A stretch of 64,000 nucleotides of DNA. Origin: Wyeomyia smithii (Eukaryota > Arthropoda > Insecta > Diptera > Culicidae). Each line of letters opens with the position of its first letter. Positions within the stretch are counted from its first letter, which is position 1. Positions 1-11,653 of the stretch are shown here, piece after piece. The position numbers and the translations under genes are program-made. The notes beneath the pieces were generated by a model. It had not been told where the DNA came from, searched no databases, and was given only the letters and a program-made list of their open reading frames with translations. Location: contig NC_073695.1 in assembly GCF_029784165.1 (NCBI RefSeq), positions 212,689,896 through 212,753,895 of the forward strand, read 5' to 3'.

Positions 1-252
1 ATTCGACCTTCAAACTTTCCCGCAATTTTCACGGAGTAATAAGAAAATGGTAACTGAAATTATCATGTTATACAAATCTTGTATGTTTTAGCTTTCCAAC
101 GGTATATTAAATATTGAAATCGGAACAGTTGTTTGAGCGCTATTAGCATCTAAAATCTTCCATTCCGCCAACCAAAAACGTTACATGTTCAATCCAGTTT
201 TCCCAGAAGGTACCTTAGTATAGTGAAGAAAGACGTAGTCCCACGTCAAAAA
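1..252 (-). repeat. Interspersed repeat, inverted relative to 24378-24628
   Basis: The reverse complement of this stretch aligns by eye along its whole length with 24378-24628. It includes the shared end GACGTGGGACTACGTC and a block reading TAATATACCGTTGGA. No coding potential is visible. The copies differ by scattered substitutions, so they are old. The homology continues to the window edge, so the left border is unknown. The right border falls close to the 3' end of the neighbouring RTE relic. Nature of the element: unknown. Confidence 0.7.
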
Positions 253-289
253 GTTCTAAAAGGCCAAATTTGTACATGGTTTACTTGGT

Positions 290-2030
290 ATGGGAGCGAG
301 GTTTGCCAGACCTTAACGTCTTGTGGAGTCTGTAGTAGGCACGACTTCCAGCTACAATACGTCTGCAGATTTCTTTGCTGAAGTCTGATCCGAGGTACAC
401 AAATTCGTCAACCACCTCGAACTTATCTCCGTCGATCACTACGTTACTACCTATGTGAGCCTTATCGCGCTCAGGTTCTCCCTGCTAGCAGAAACTTGAT
501 CTTCGACGTATTCACCTTCAATACAACCTTTTCTGCTTCACGTTTCAGCTTGGTGTACTGTTCGGCAATCGCCTGGAACGTCCTTCCGACAAGGTTCACG
601 TCGTCAGCGGAGCAGATTTATTGAAGATTGTCCATCCTTTCCAGCTGCTTCGTTGTGCTCGAGCTGCTTGATAGCATCCCTAACTTCACTTATCGTAGGG
701 TCCCTTATCCGCTGTGCTGAAAAAGTCGTTCCTCCTATCGTCTTGGTCCTCTGTCTCTGGGCCATTCATGTGTTCATTGTAGTGCTGCTTGTACCTGTCG
801 ATCAGCTCTCGTTTATCCGTCAAGATTCCTATATCTTTATCTCGGCATATTTCAGCTAGCGGTATAAAGCCTGTGCGGGATGCGCTTTGTTTCTTATAGA
901 ATCTACATGTTTCTTGAGAACGATACAGCTCCTGCATTTCCTCACACTCCAGCTGTTCCAGGCGGCGCTTTTTGTCTCGGAAAAGATGGGTCTGCTGTCT
1001 TCATTTTTGTTTGTATCGACTCGTCTAGAATCGTTTGACACTCCTTGTCGAACCAGCCGTCCAACAGCACCTTCTTTCCAACAGCACCTCCTTCTACAGT
1101 ACTCCAGCAGTTCTCCAGAGGAGCTTCGGTGAGCTCTTCCTCATCCGGCAACGCTGCCTCAAGGCATTGTGCGTACTCAGCAACGATTTCGGGAAGTTTA
1201 AGTCCCTCTAGATCATACCGTGGCGGGCGATGGTAGCGGATGTTGTTGACAACCGAATGTCTTTGGCGCATTGTAACCATCAGGAGATAGTGGTCAGAAT
1301 CGACGTTAACGTCAGGATAGGTTCGGACGTCGTTAATATCCGAGAAGTGCCGTCCGCCATTTAAAACATGATCGATTTGTGTTTCATTGTTGTGGTGATC
1401 TCCAGGTGTACCGATATGGGAGGCTTGGCTGGAAGTAGGTACTACGTATGGCCATGTTCTTGGAGGTGGTGAAGTCAATGAGTCGAAGGCTGTTTCCGTT
1501 CGTGGTGTGCGCTGAACTTTCCAGTGACTGATCTGAATTCCTTCTGCTGACAAAACTAAGCATTGTGTTCTCCGATAACGATTTTGACGTCATGTTTTGG
1601 ACAGCTATCGTCTGCACGCTTCAGCTGCACGTAAAAGGTGCCCTATCGTCATCGTTACTTCCTAGGTGGGGACTGGCACGTTGATGATGCTAACGTTGAA
1701 AAAACGGCCTCTGATTTTCAAGTTGACACTTCCCAAAAAACTAAGATAGGTACTTGGTACTTCCCAAAAGATTAAGAGACTTGCAGTTTCATGATCCGAG
1801 TAGGTCTTTGTCGATTGTTCCAGTCCCGTATTAACATTATTTGCTTCCTGTACTGATTGTTTTAACGGCTGGCTTGTAAGGCCTGCACCAACCCCTAGAT
1901 TCGCCGAAGGACCATCGTGACAGCACTGTTTAGAATGCCATGCTAGCACATGGGCGTTGATCAGCCGCCCCTAACTTGATGAACAGATGCTGTTTTGAGC
2001 CGCACGATCTTGGTGAAAAGACGCTCGAGC
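290..2030 (-). mobile_element. RTE-type non-LTR retrotransposon relic (copy A)
   Basis: Minus-strand translations in several frames give parts of one RTE-type polyprotein. From right to left these are: an endonuclease piece (LKIRGRFFNVSIINV near 1700), the end of the endonuclease (IDHVLNGGRHFSDI, then SDHYLL, 1300-1380), the linker, and then a short reverse transcriptase piece around 400-610 with ADDVNLV (motif C) and VNTSKIKFLLAG. The central reverse transcriptase motifs A and B are missing between about 610 and 690, so the copy carries an internal deletion as well as frameshifts and stops. The family order endonuclease, linker, reverse transcriptase without RNase H fits RTE. It has no function of its own now. 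Both borders are approximate. Confidence 0.75.
942..1553 (-). pseudogene. RTE endonuclease C-terminus and linker fragment
   Basis: This 203-codon open stretch carries the end of an apurinic-type endonuclease domain: QIDHVLNGGRHFSDINDVRT, then VDSDHYLLMVTMR. The SDH triad is the hallmark of this fold. It is followed by the charged linker that precedes reverse transcriptase in RTE elements, including GWFDKECQ. The first ~50 residues are out of frame with the endonuclease, so the apparent start is not a real one. Further endonuclease pieces lie in other frames to the right (1384-1949), and post-endonuclease sequence lies to the left (686-937). It is a decayed piece of the element at 290-2030. 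Confidence 0.7.
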
Positions 2031-2209
2031 TGGCAAAGCATTTTATCTACCGCCGAGATATGGTTAAAGGACCAATGATTGCGTTACATCTTCTAACTTA
2101 GCTATTACTGGAAGGCAACATTGCCCAGGATACACCAATCAGTTGTGTCAATGTTTAGCTGGCAGTCTATTGTGATCGACTCATAAAGTGTTGTCAACTT
2201 ATTATTTGA

Positions 2210-2600
2210 ATCCAACGAACGGTCACATCGTAGCAACAATTTCCGATCAACGAATCCGATTTTAGATGAAACAACAAACTGTCCTTCATAGGATAACCAA
2301 ACTATGTATTGAAAGAATTGTGGTTAATTTCTCTTAGGTAGATTTGGGGCTATATGAAAATTTACTTCAGACTTAAATAAATCCTTCTACTAGCGTATGG
2401 TGCGACGGACGGTCACATTTTAGCAGCAGCATACTTTCGGTTCCTGTTAATGTCGACGTGCACTTAGAGGCCTACATAAGAAATTACTTTCGGCTCAAAC
2501 AAATTATTTCACTAGCGGACGGTGCGACGGATGGTCACATTTAAGTAATTTCCCGTTCCTGTCAGTGTCGGCGAGCACTAGGGTTTGTCCAACATCTTCT
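2210..2600 (+). repeat. Degenerate ~120 bp tandem repeat array, left copy
   Basis: Two recognisable monomers start with CTAGCG(T/G)A(T/C)GGTGCGACGG at 2392 and 2513, a spacing of 121 bp. A weaker third one lies around 2206-2240. Each monomer contains GGTCACATTT, CCTGTCAGTGTCGGCG and an AT-rich tail with GGCTCAAACAAAT. The same monomers occur in inverted orientation at 6222-6470. No coding sequence is visible. Confidence 0.75.
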
Positions 2601-5600
2601 AACATTCAAGGTGGCAAGGTGACAGATGCCATTTTTAAACCCGCCGCATTATTTTCAGATAGCTATTTTATTAGTATCGGATAAAAGTTATAGGATTAAA
2701 TCCAAAGTTCAAATTAAAAAAATAAAAAAATATAAAGAAGATATTAGGTTAAATCGGTAAAAGCGCACCCCCCGGAAAAGTTAAGTTTTTTTTGTGAAAC
2801 ATTATTTTGATATAAAAGGTTTTTCTCATGTTTATTGAACAGAATGAATTATATTCGCAACGCAAATACTTAAATGCTCATGCTGTTACAAAATGGAAGT
2901 TTGAAATAACTCTGTACACAATAGAAGCGACAAAAATCGCGATAAATTATCCAAGCGCAGCTTCATTTGAGATGATACGTGTCGCAAAGCTGGCGTCAAG
3001 GTCAAATTACCAACCACTGGAAATGCACTTAATGATGCGCATAAAGTATTATTTCATTTCAATCGGTGTAGAAACATAATTCCATGTTTCTTTCCCGTTC
3101 ACCGTTCCAAAATATGTTCCCATCAATAGCGGTCGATCGGGGCGTCACACGAAATTTGATACATTAGCCATTATCTCCTTTTACGGTGGGAATAGGCGCC
3201 TGTAGGAAAAAAAAGGGTTTAAAATTGCCAACGGTATTATTGCGTCTCTGAAACAGGATGACAATGTTTCGATCAACTAGAATATTTGACGAAACGATTA
3301 GTCTACCAGGTGTTATTCATCGGGAATTGGGAAAAGTCCTAAATATAGCAAAACATTGCAGATAAAGTTGCTCCATTCATGTACGCCTTCAATATCGGCA
3401 TTTGTTGTTGTACAGGAAACTACAAAAAAACGCGACCTTACGTTTGGATCCGCCATAAAAAGAATTAATTATCAAACCAATGTATCGAGACAGGTACACG
3501 AGCTACGCGACGATAAAAAATTTGCTCAACAACCTTTGACGTTTCTAATAAATCATTCAATGAAACCGAAGCCTTTTTACAACTGGTTAGTTCAAATTTC
3601 ACATGCAAAGGCATGCCCGTTGGCTCCAAAAATAGTCCCCCGCGCAAACGATATCAGTGGGCTTATTTTAGATAGAAAAACAATGCAGCAAGCTTTATCC
3701 ATACCTAGAGAATTTGCTGTTCTACGGCTATTTTTTTTGCTGTGCACTAATGTCGCCTCGTAATCAGTTGCTTCGCTGTTGATTCATAAAAAGTGGATAT
3801 TGAGTAAAAAATATTACAAACACGACCTCCGTCAATTAATTTTAAGTCCTCTACTTTGAGGGCACTTGCTGCTTGAGTCCAAGGGCTATCGTACCGGCGG
3901 CTCCTTCAAATTTATCAAGGGCTGACTTCTCTTTATGACGAAGTTTTACAGCAAAGAGCTTGAGATTCGAGCTTTGGATTTTTTAAGCAACTATTCACAC
4001 TAGTCTATGTCTTAAAGATGGCGAAGACTTCCAAAAAAGCTAAAGTAAACGGGTTGACCAGTTTTACAAAAGATGCTCAATTGTATGGTTGCTAATTAGC
4101 ATTGATTGTATCTGAAGAAACAATTTGTCTAGTAATCTGTACATGAAAAAACAACCCGCTTCCGTAAATTTCTTTTACTCATCGTTAACAGTTTCTACCC
4201 ACTCTAGCGGTGATCATTAACATTAATTACTCACCCGTTGATGGAGCACCGACTAAAGACTCACCCTTCAATAAAAAGCCAAAAAGTCTGCTATCCATAT
4301 AGTGCGCCAAAGCATGAAATGCCACGGTTAGCAATAGCGTGCGACCGACACAATGACTACTTTCACTTTCATCCTCAAAAGTCAGAGCTTAGCAAAGATA
4401 ATCCTATGACTAAGCTGAAAAACAAACCGAAATTTGATAGCTCTCAACTATTCCGATATTGTACTCTAATTTGAATAGCCACGCGTCAAAGCGTCCTCAA
4501 CATAGCCATCAATGCTAAATACATAGAGGCTGAGTAACAATAACAAAATATTAGAATAACCCATCACGATTAAGCGGGATGACTTATTCGGTGTGGTTTT
4601 CATCGTCGTGGATTGGGAATAATGTGTTAATTTATGACCGGCTTCTAAGGTTTCGCTGTTTCTTCTGTTCTTCTCTTTCAAACGCTGGAACCAATAAATG
4701 TGAACCATGTAGGGTACCTACCATCAATATCGAATATTGATGCAGACGCATTTCTATTCGAAATTTTAAAAATGCCAGAGAGCAAAGCACGAATCATGCA
4801 AAAGAGGTCAATGCTCCGATAAATTTAATTCATTTATTGTAAATGCTTTATTTGAAATGAATTAACTAAAATACTTGCAGCAATCTAGCATGCTAGATTT
4901 ACGGATACAGGGTAGGGAACATATTCTAAGCAGCTTTAGAAATCGCCTGTGTATTGAATGTGTTGGGTGAAATTCAAACAGAAGTATATCAAGCTGTTCT
5001 CTATCTTTTTTTCTGTCAGAACTTGTTTTCAGATTGTAAAACTGAGTTAGCAAACTTTAACAATAATCAATTAAAGTTATCAATCGAGGGACACTATTCC
5101 AATCACCCCGAACCTATTTTAAGCAGTTTCCATCTGTTTTGCAGGCGTTTTTTTTCGGCACCCGAAGTGGCTCCTGAATGGCTGCAATATAGGTCGATTT
5201 GTTTCGATTGATATTTGTTCACTGATTTCTTAGTGATTAACGGTATTTCTTATATTACTCTTATATTAATAGACAGCTAGACAATCAAAGTTTTCGTTTC
5301 CATCATTGAAATTGTCGATATTGATCAAAATTCAGCAGTTTGCCTGAATTTCTTCGATTGATTAAAATAGGCGCCACTGCTTAAGCCGTTCCTTACCCTA
5401 TGTTATTAAATCGTCATAAACTGACTATATTCTTTGCTTCAACATTTTACAATTGAAACTAAAGTCATTATTACGAACTGATCAAAAAATTGATGCAGAA
5501 ACGTGTTTTAATTCTCATACATTTCTATGACTCTCATTATAATACAACGATGTGACACAATTGTTATCAATAGCAAATTAAACCACAGACAGCCAGAGAA

Positions 5601-6221
5601 AAAGAAGTGTTACTGCATTGAACATTTCCATGAGAGCGTTTCCTGATCAAATAATCTGAAAATACGCAGAAATGTTATCGATCATTTTTAATTTTCATCA
5701 AACTTTGCACACGTCTTTGGCCTTGCAAACTGAATATTTTTCACAGGTGGATGAATTTTTAGGCTTAATTCATCATTTTAGGAAATAGTGAACATGCATC
5801 TATATTTGATCTCCGATCTCTGGGTATCATATCGTTTCCGGAATGACTTTTTTTGGCTGTTTTCCAACAACCCGACGTTGCAATTTCAGATTTCAAAATG
5901 GCGTCTGTAGTCGATTTTTAGCTTCTGTGCAATACGCATATTGGGTGATATTTGGTAGTTTCCTGTAGCCGGATATCATTATCTTGAATATCAAAATGGA
6001 AAAAACGAGCTGGCGCAACTCTACGGCGAGCCCAGTATCCAGAAAATCGCTTAACCTGGAAGAGTACAATGTAAGAATACCGGAAAATAATTTCTCCAAA
6101 ACGGGTCTCGTCTCGATTCCGGTCGGTACAAGACGTAGAAATGCGCAACGAGCTAGGTGGTGGTATGGTAACATGCATTGTCACGCAGGTGAAATCCTGC
6201 GGGATGTTTCACCAGGAAAGT
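2601..6221. other. Interior between two inverted tandem arrays; no recognised gene
   Basis: The 3.6 kb between the inverted arrays holds a few short open stretches (2828-3079, 3356-3763, 4238-4474 on +; 5893-6184 on -). None shows a motif I recognise. The 3356-3763 stretch (135 codons) contains NHSMKPKPFYNWL and could be a decayed coding exon or transposase, but this is unsupported. A degenerate piece of the long-TIR transposon end lies at about 5676-5790. The rest is AT-rich and featureless to my eye. Confidence 0.5.
5676..5790 (+). repeat. Degenerate end of the long-TIR DNA transposon
   Basis: The stretch contains CATCAAACTTTGCACACG, then CTTTGGCCTTGCAAACTGA and TTTTTCACAGGTGGATG. This matches the terminal repeat of the element at 8501-11137 (TTTGCACACGTATTTGGCTCAGCAAACTGAGC...) with many substitutions. 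Only about the outer 100 bp is recognisable and no opposite end is visible. Confidence 0.55.
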
Positions 6222-6470
6222 AAGTTAGTATGTGACCGTCCGTCACACTGTCCGCTAGTAAATAATGTTTAAACTAAAAACAGACTTCGGTTTAGCCTCC
6301 TAAGAGTTCGCCGACACTGACCGAAACGGGAAGTCTGCTACTGAAATGTGACTGTTCGTCGCACCGTCCGCTAGTAAAATGATTTGTTTCATTATTTGAT
6401 TTCTTTTAAAGGGAATTTAACTCATAACATAACATTGATTTGTTTGAGCCGAAGCACTTACATTACTTTT
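6222..6470 (-). repeat. Degenerate ~120 bp tandem repeat array, right inverted copy
   Basis: Two monomers in reverse orientation to the 2210-2600 array, ending in CGTCCGCTAG (near 6245 and 6363) about 118 bp apart, with GCCGACACTGACCG in between. Arrays of the same monomer facing each other across 3.6 kb are the arrangement expected for subterminal repeats of a DNA transposon. No clean terminal inverted repeat or target-site duplication could be fixed. The right edge abuts the 3' end of RTE copy B. Confidence 0.7.
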
Positions 6471-6499
6471 GCGGCGACAGATAGATTACGTCGCCATAT

Positions 6500-7960
6500 T
6501 ACTCGGTCTTTGGCTGCTATCTAGCATCTATCATGCGGTCAGCGTCTTTGACAGCACACCTTCAACGAGCGTGGGGTCTACCCAGAAGTCGCTGGCCTCT
6601 ACCGGGATTCCAGTTGAATATAGGTTTTGTTGGTCGTTCTTCCGGCATTCTGGCTACATGCCCAGCCCTCTGAAGCATGTCGTGTTTTATCTGCTTGGTT
6701 ATATCCGTTGATTTGTAAGCCTGGTGCACTTCATAGTTTATGCGTCTGCCCCAAGTACCTTTTTTCTTATTTGCCACCAATGATTGAACGCAAGATTCTA
6801 CGCCCAAAACCACCAAGAGCTTGCCGATCAACTGCCTCATGGTCATAGAGAGCCAGTGGGGAATCAATGTTTCATATAATGCTAGTTTTGAACGGGTTTG
6901 TATGCTGCGGGACCTCACCCAGGTAAATAAATTTGTCGATTACTTCAAATGATTTCCCTTAATCGCCACCGCAGTACCAATATCCGACGGGTTACCACGA
7001 TTTCTACCATGTACTTAATTTTGGCAGAGTTTATAACAAGTCCTATTCTCGCATTCCTCTTGAGAAGTCCACCGCTCTACGGTTAGTACCAATGATGTCA
7101 CAATCGTCCGCAAAATCTAGAAGCATGAGAGACTTCGTTATGATGGTGCCACTTCTCTGCACTCCTGTCCTCCGTATAACATTTTCTAACCGTCTAACGT
7201 TACGGAAGCGTTCGATAATATTTCACCGACTACTTAAGCGCATCATATGGAACTGTCAAGGGTGACACAAATCAATCTTGTCAGTTTTGTTAGAGAACCA
7301 TGTTCGACCATAATCCGCCATAACTCATTTCTGTTAAGCTGCCCTGAAGTCTATGAACAAAAGATGAGAGTATTGAGAAATATCATGCTTTGATAATTAC
7401 TACAGTTCAGGCGGCGGCTTTATATGTACATCGGACATATGAAACCCTCCAACGTCTCTCTCTACCTCGCCGTTTAAAGTTTAACAACTGAAGTGTTGTT
7501 TCCAACGCCTTGCTATCTTTAATTAATCGATAGGTAATCAAGTTCCCCTGCCTGACGTTGCACATAACAGGGGTAGACACGTTCCGTATCCTGATACCTT
7601 TAACCTTTTTGAAGTAACTCCTCGTATTGTGGAGAAGCAGCCTTCCGTCCGTAGCTTCCTCGTTGTCTTGACCGGGCACGGATCTTGCATACCAAGAAGA
7701 TAGTGATCCGTGACAGCGTTCGGTCCTCTGAATGACCTTACGTTTGTAACGTCTGAAAAGTGCCGGCCATCGATCAGAACATGATCGATCTGAAGGCAGG
7801 CCATCTAATATGGGTGCATCCAAATGTGCTTTCGATCATTCCGGCGTACTGAACAAGTGCCTGTTCTCCTAGGAGGGCAGCTCGCCTGAGCGTCTGTTCT
7901 TCATGTTATGGGTGGCTCAAACAGCGTCTGATCCGGAGCGGGCGGCTGAATGAATGCGGT
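6500..7960 (-). mobile_element. RTE-type non-LTR retrotransposon relic (copy B)
   Basis: The minus strand encodes shuffled frames of an RTE protein. 6562-6918 has the C-terminal region with TRSKLALYETLI, WGRRINYEVHQ and GHVARMPEERPTK. Around 7000-7200 lie remnants of the palm and its downstream part, antisense. 7407-7823 gives the endonuclease end, QIDHVLIDGRHFSDVTNVRS, then TDHYLL. The reverse transcriptase palm is badly degraded and joined almost directly to the endonuclease end, so most of the linker has been deleted. The 5' end near 7900-7960 resembles the upstream part of copy C (CGGAGCGGGCGGCTG). Confidence 0.72.
6562..6918 (-). pseudogene. RTE reverse transcriptase C-terminal fragment
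   Basis: 118 codons of the region downstream of the RTE palm. LALYETLI is followed by a degraded WTL-type segment, WGRRINYEV and GHVARMPEER, then FNWNPGRGQRLLGRPHAR. The same order of motifs occurs in copy C at 17443-17899. Internal frameshifts separate it from the upstream palm. No complete catalytic domain remains, so this is a fossil fragment. Confidence 0.7.
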
Positions 7961-8419
7961 GTCCCGTCAGCTACACACAAGCCAGCAGCCCTAGTAAGGC
8001 CACGGTGCTCCCACAGACCGTTATTATAAAAATAAATGCACCAAAGAATCTGAGTACACCATTCAATTCGTTATGACGTCCAGAATCTCTGGTAAAAATT
8101 TCAAAATCATCGTACGGTACATTTTCGAGTAATGCCCTTTTGAAGGTCGTGAAATACAAAAAAGTGATATAAAAATGACGAAATACTTATTGTAAAGCAC
8201 GTTTTTCAACCACTATTTTATGAAATAACTTCCAAAATAGTTTCTACACATTCCATGGGCTATATTTCAGGACATTAACAATTCTTGGAATTGGATTTTT
8301 TGAAAATACCACAGTGCACAGTGGTCTAAACTCGAAAAATCGAGATCGTTCTGGATTTGACTGTGAAAAATTGATTATTTGTACTCAATGTCTTCAGCAA
8401 AATTGTTTCATAGAACAAG
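7961..8419. other. Non-coding stretch between RTE copy B and the fold-back nest
   Basis: AT-rich, with one short minus-strand open stretch (7971-8159) ending in a hydrophobic run (FIFIITVCGSTVALLGLLAC). There is no start context, conserved motif or splice structure to support a gene. CAGTGCACAGTGGTCTAA near 8313 resembles MITE-like repeat ends but no partner was found. Confidence 0.4.
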
Positions 8420-8500
8420 GCCTTACTTCTGACGTTTTAAGTTTTTCGATCAATCCACCTAAAAGTTAGATAAAAAAATATTTTTTTTAACTTTCAATAT

Positions 8501-11137
8501 GAGCAAGATCGCGCCAAATCACCGATGGTCGAATATCGACCATTTTTGATTTGAATGAAACTTTGCACACGTATTTGGCTCAGCAAACTGAGCATTTTCC
8601 ACAGATGGAGCGATTTTTTACACCCATGAGTTACATTCTAAAAGGGCGTATGCCTTTTGGCATAGGTTTTATTCGAAGCATTGTAGCCCAGAAACCGTTG
8701 GTTGTATAGAAAAACTGTCTGAGAATGAGTTGTAGGGAATTAGAAATGCACCGTAAAAAAATATACACTATAAAAAAAAATTTTTTTTGACCAAAAAAAA
8801 TTAAAAATAAACATTAAATTTCAATTTAAAAAAAAGAGTTGAATTTTTTTCTTATTTTATTTTTAAAGAAACTTGACGTTAATACGCAACTTTTAAAAAA
8901 AAGTCCAGGATGGAGAAATGAAAAATAATTTTTTTATGGTAGATTAATTTTTTTATAAAAATTCTAATTCAAACATTTTTCAAAATATTTGTATTCTGAT
9001 GATTTTAAAAGATGCAGAGAATCATTTTGAATCAAAAAGCTCCTGGTAGTAAACATTCTAAACGCATTGGCTTTCGAGTTATTTTAAATTTAAGCTCGAT
9101 AAATTAATTATATTTCAGAAAATACACGTTTTTCTTGATTTGTCCATGGCTCTTCAGCAAAAACCTTACGTACATTGGAATGCTTGATCAAAAATATACA
9201 ATTTATTCCTTGACAACAAAACGATTGGATAAATAACTCAAGCGCTAAAACTTAGCCCACCTACACGTTCCCCCTTGCCGAATGTTTTATAAAAAAATAT
9301 GTTTGTCGTGCAACACTACCTACTTGTTTACTAATACTAACTGTTTTTAAAGTACGCAACCAATAACTACTGGGTTACTTATAATATCTGTTTTCGTATA
9401 TAAATACGATTGCACTACTCCAGATGTGTTAGTAACAGTTTGCATTTTGTGAAGATGAATAAAGTGAAAATGGAATACACCAAGCTCAAATGCTGTAAAC
9501 CCTTTCCTGGTCATCGGTGCTCATCAAGCTTACGCAAATTAAACGAAAACGTTATTGCAAAATTAAAAACATTGAACAGTCAAGCTCATTTTAATACGTC
9601 TTAATCAATTTGTGATTCGTTTAGTTATTTGAATGATAGTCAAGCCACCATTCATCCCTTCGTTGTTTTCTATTCAGAATCTGGAACACTTAAGAATACC
9701 AGCTTCATCATAATATCGGAAGTACTCCATCATGATACTGTTGCGGTTCAGGTGTTCATTGCCAAATTAATGAGTTTTTTGAAAACAACAATAGAGTTGA
9801 AAAAAGCGATATTAATGTCTGATGGAGCTGCCTCACAATATAAAAATAGAAAAAACTTTGCAAGTTCAAAACAAGATATAACGTCGATGCAGAGTGGCAT
9901 TTTTTTGCGACTTCTCATGTTAAAGGCCCATGCGATGCAATTGGTGGCATATTAAAACGAATGGCAGGAAATGCAAGTTTAGCTAAAGAACATGAACATC
10001 CCATTACAAGCGCAAAAGAATTGTATGATTGGTCTAATCAGAAAAGTAATAAAAATTCATCAAAAATGTCATTTAGTTGGGTATAATATGAAGAATATGA
10101 ACAAGGAGTGCAGAATGGAGCAATATTTTCAAAAAATCTATAATAATAGCTGCCACACAAAAGTATTACTCTTTTGTTTCGATTTCAGAAAATAAGATAC
10201 AAACGAAGCTGTTTTCAAAAGATGACGAATCATTTACTTATGATGTATATGAAATATAAGGTGAAACTAGTTCTGTAAAGTATCTATGTCATGAAAAAAT
10301 GTGTTCTTAAGATAATAAAACTCGAAAATAAATATTTGATTCTTATATATATTTATATCACTTAAAACATTTAACTCTTTTCTTGAGAACCGTTCGCCCA
10401 ATCGTTTTGTTGTCAAAGAATGAATTGTATATTTTTGATCAAGCATTCCAATGAACGTATGGTTTTTGCTGGAGAACCATGGACAAATTAAGAAAAACGT
10501 GTATTTTCCTAAATAATTATAATTTTTCGAGCTTAAATTAGAAATAACTCGAAAACCAATGCCTTTAGAATGTTAACTACCAAGAGCTTTTTGATTTAAA
10601 ATGACTCTCTGCATCTTTTAAAATCATCAGAATACAAATATTTTGAAAAATGTTTAAATTAGAATTTTCATAAAAAAATTAATCTACCATAAAAAAATTA
10701 TTTTTCATTTCTCCATCCTGAACTTTTTTTTAAAGTTGCGTATTAACGTCAAGTTTCTTTGAAAATAAAATAAGCAAAAAATTCAACTCTTTTTTTTTTA
10801 AATTGAAATTTAATGTTTATTTCTAATTTTTTTTGGTCAAAAAAAATTTTTTTTGTACAGTGTATGTTTTTTTTATGGTGCATTTTTAATTCCCTACAAC
10901 TCATTCTCAGACAGTTTTTCTATACAACCAAGGGTTTCTGGGCTATAATGCTTCGAATAAAACCTATGCCAAAAGGCATACGCCCTTTTAGAATGTAACT
11001 CATGGGTGTAAAAAATCTCTGCACCTGTGAAAAATGCTCAGTTTGCTAAGCCAAATACGTGTGAAAAGTTTCATTCAAATCAAAAATGGTCGATTAAATT
11101 TTCGCGTATTTCCAGGCGATTTGAAATGATTCTGCTC
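8501..11137 (+). mobile_element. DNA transposon with ~740 bp terminal inverted repeats and 4 bp target duplication
   Basis: The left repeat (8501 to about 9242) and right repeat (about 10388-11137) are near-identical inverted copies ending in GAGCA...TGCTC. The element is flanked by ATAT on both sides (8497-8500, 11138-11141), read as a 4 bp target-site duplication. The ~1.1 kb interior holds a decayed plus-strand transposase-like gene (9458-10200). The same ends recur at 39484-40037, 59027-59726 (flanked by TTAA) and, degraded, at 5676-5790. Very long TIRs with a small coding core are unusual for common insect families. I cannot name the superfamily. Confidence 0.8.
9458..10200 (+). pseudogene. 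Decayed transposase-like gene of the long-TIR element
   Basis: Read across at least one stop and one frameshift, the sequence runs from MNKVKMEYTKLKCCKPFPGH through HPFVVFYSESGTLKNTS to a block SDGAASQYKNRKNF. After a frame change near 9875 it continues with ATSHVKGPCDAIGGILKRMA and YDWSNQK. An SDG...QYKNRKNF block followed some 30 residues later by a SHxKGPCDxxGGxxKR block looks like the acidic core of a DDE-type transposase, but this assignment is an inference. The gene lies centrally between the two long TIRs, where a transposase should be. It is broken and cannot make the full protein. Confidence 0.55.
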
Positions 11138-11146
11138 ATATACCAG

Positions 11147-11653
11147 ATTCACGGTGTTCCAAATACCGTTATTATAAAATAAAATACGCCATCAAAACTG
11201 TTAATGTCAGTTGGTTTGTATTACTTTCCTACACTTCTGAGCCAAATTTGAACATGTTCGTGATTAGTTTAGCTTTAGAATTCCAGTGAACTTAGGTGAC
11301 AAAAAATGTTTTTGGTTCGGGCTGAAAATCTGCCATTTTACCCGGGGTCATTTATCCGAACAATTTCTCGATGGTCCTAATACAGCTCAAATCCTCCAGA
11401 AAGGTCGTCAATAGGCATATACTGTCTGAAAAACAATTTCTACTATGATTTATGTTCGTTTTGGGAGGTTGTTTCAGTATATTTGTATAAGAAATCCTCC
11501 CTAAAACTTTAAAATGGCGTAACTCAAAAATGAGTCAAACAATTATTTTCAAATTTGCCCCAGAATCGCAGGACAGTAATACAAACCAACTGGCATTAAC
11601 AGTTTTGATGGCGTATTTTATTTTATAATAACGGTATTTGAAACACCGTGAGA
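11147..11653. mobile_element. ~500 bp MITE with ~78 bp terminal inverted repeats
   Basis: Left end TCACGGTGTTCCAAATACCG (near 11149) and right end CGGTATTTGAAACACCGTGA (to about 11653) are inverted copies. The similarity runs on for about 78 bp into AAAATACGCCATCAAAACTG. It is flanked by GAT, so a 3 bp target duplication is possible. There is no coding capacity. It sits inside the left arm of the fold-back element, so it is the younger of the two. Confidence 0.7.

Noticed and set aside
7971..8159. 62-codon minus-strand frame with a hydrophobic C-terminus as a membrane peptide gene
   Set aside because: It is a single short frame in AT-rich repeat-flanked DNA without homology I recognise; a hydrophobic run is expected by chance in T-rich sequence.
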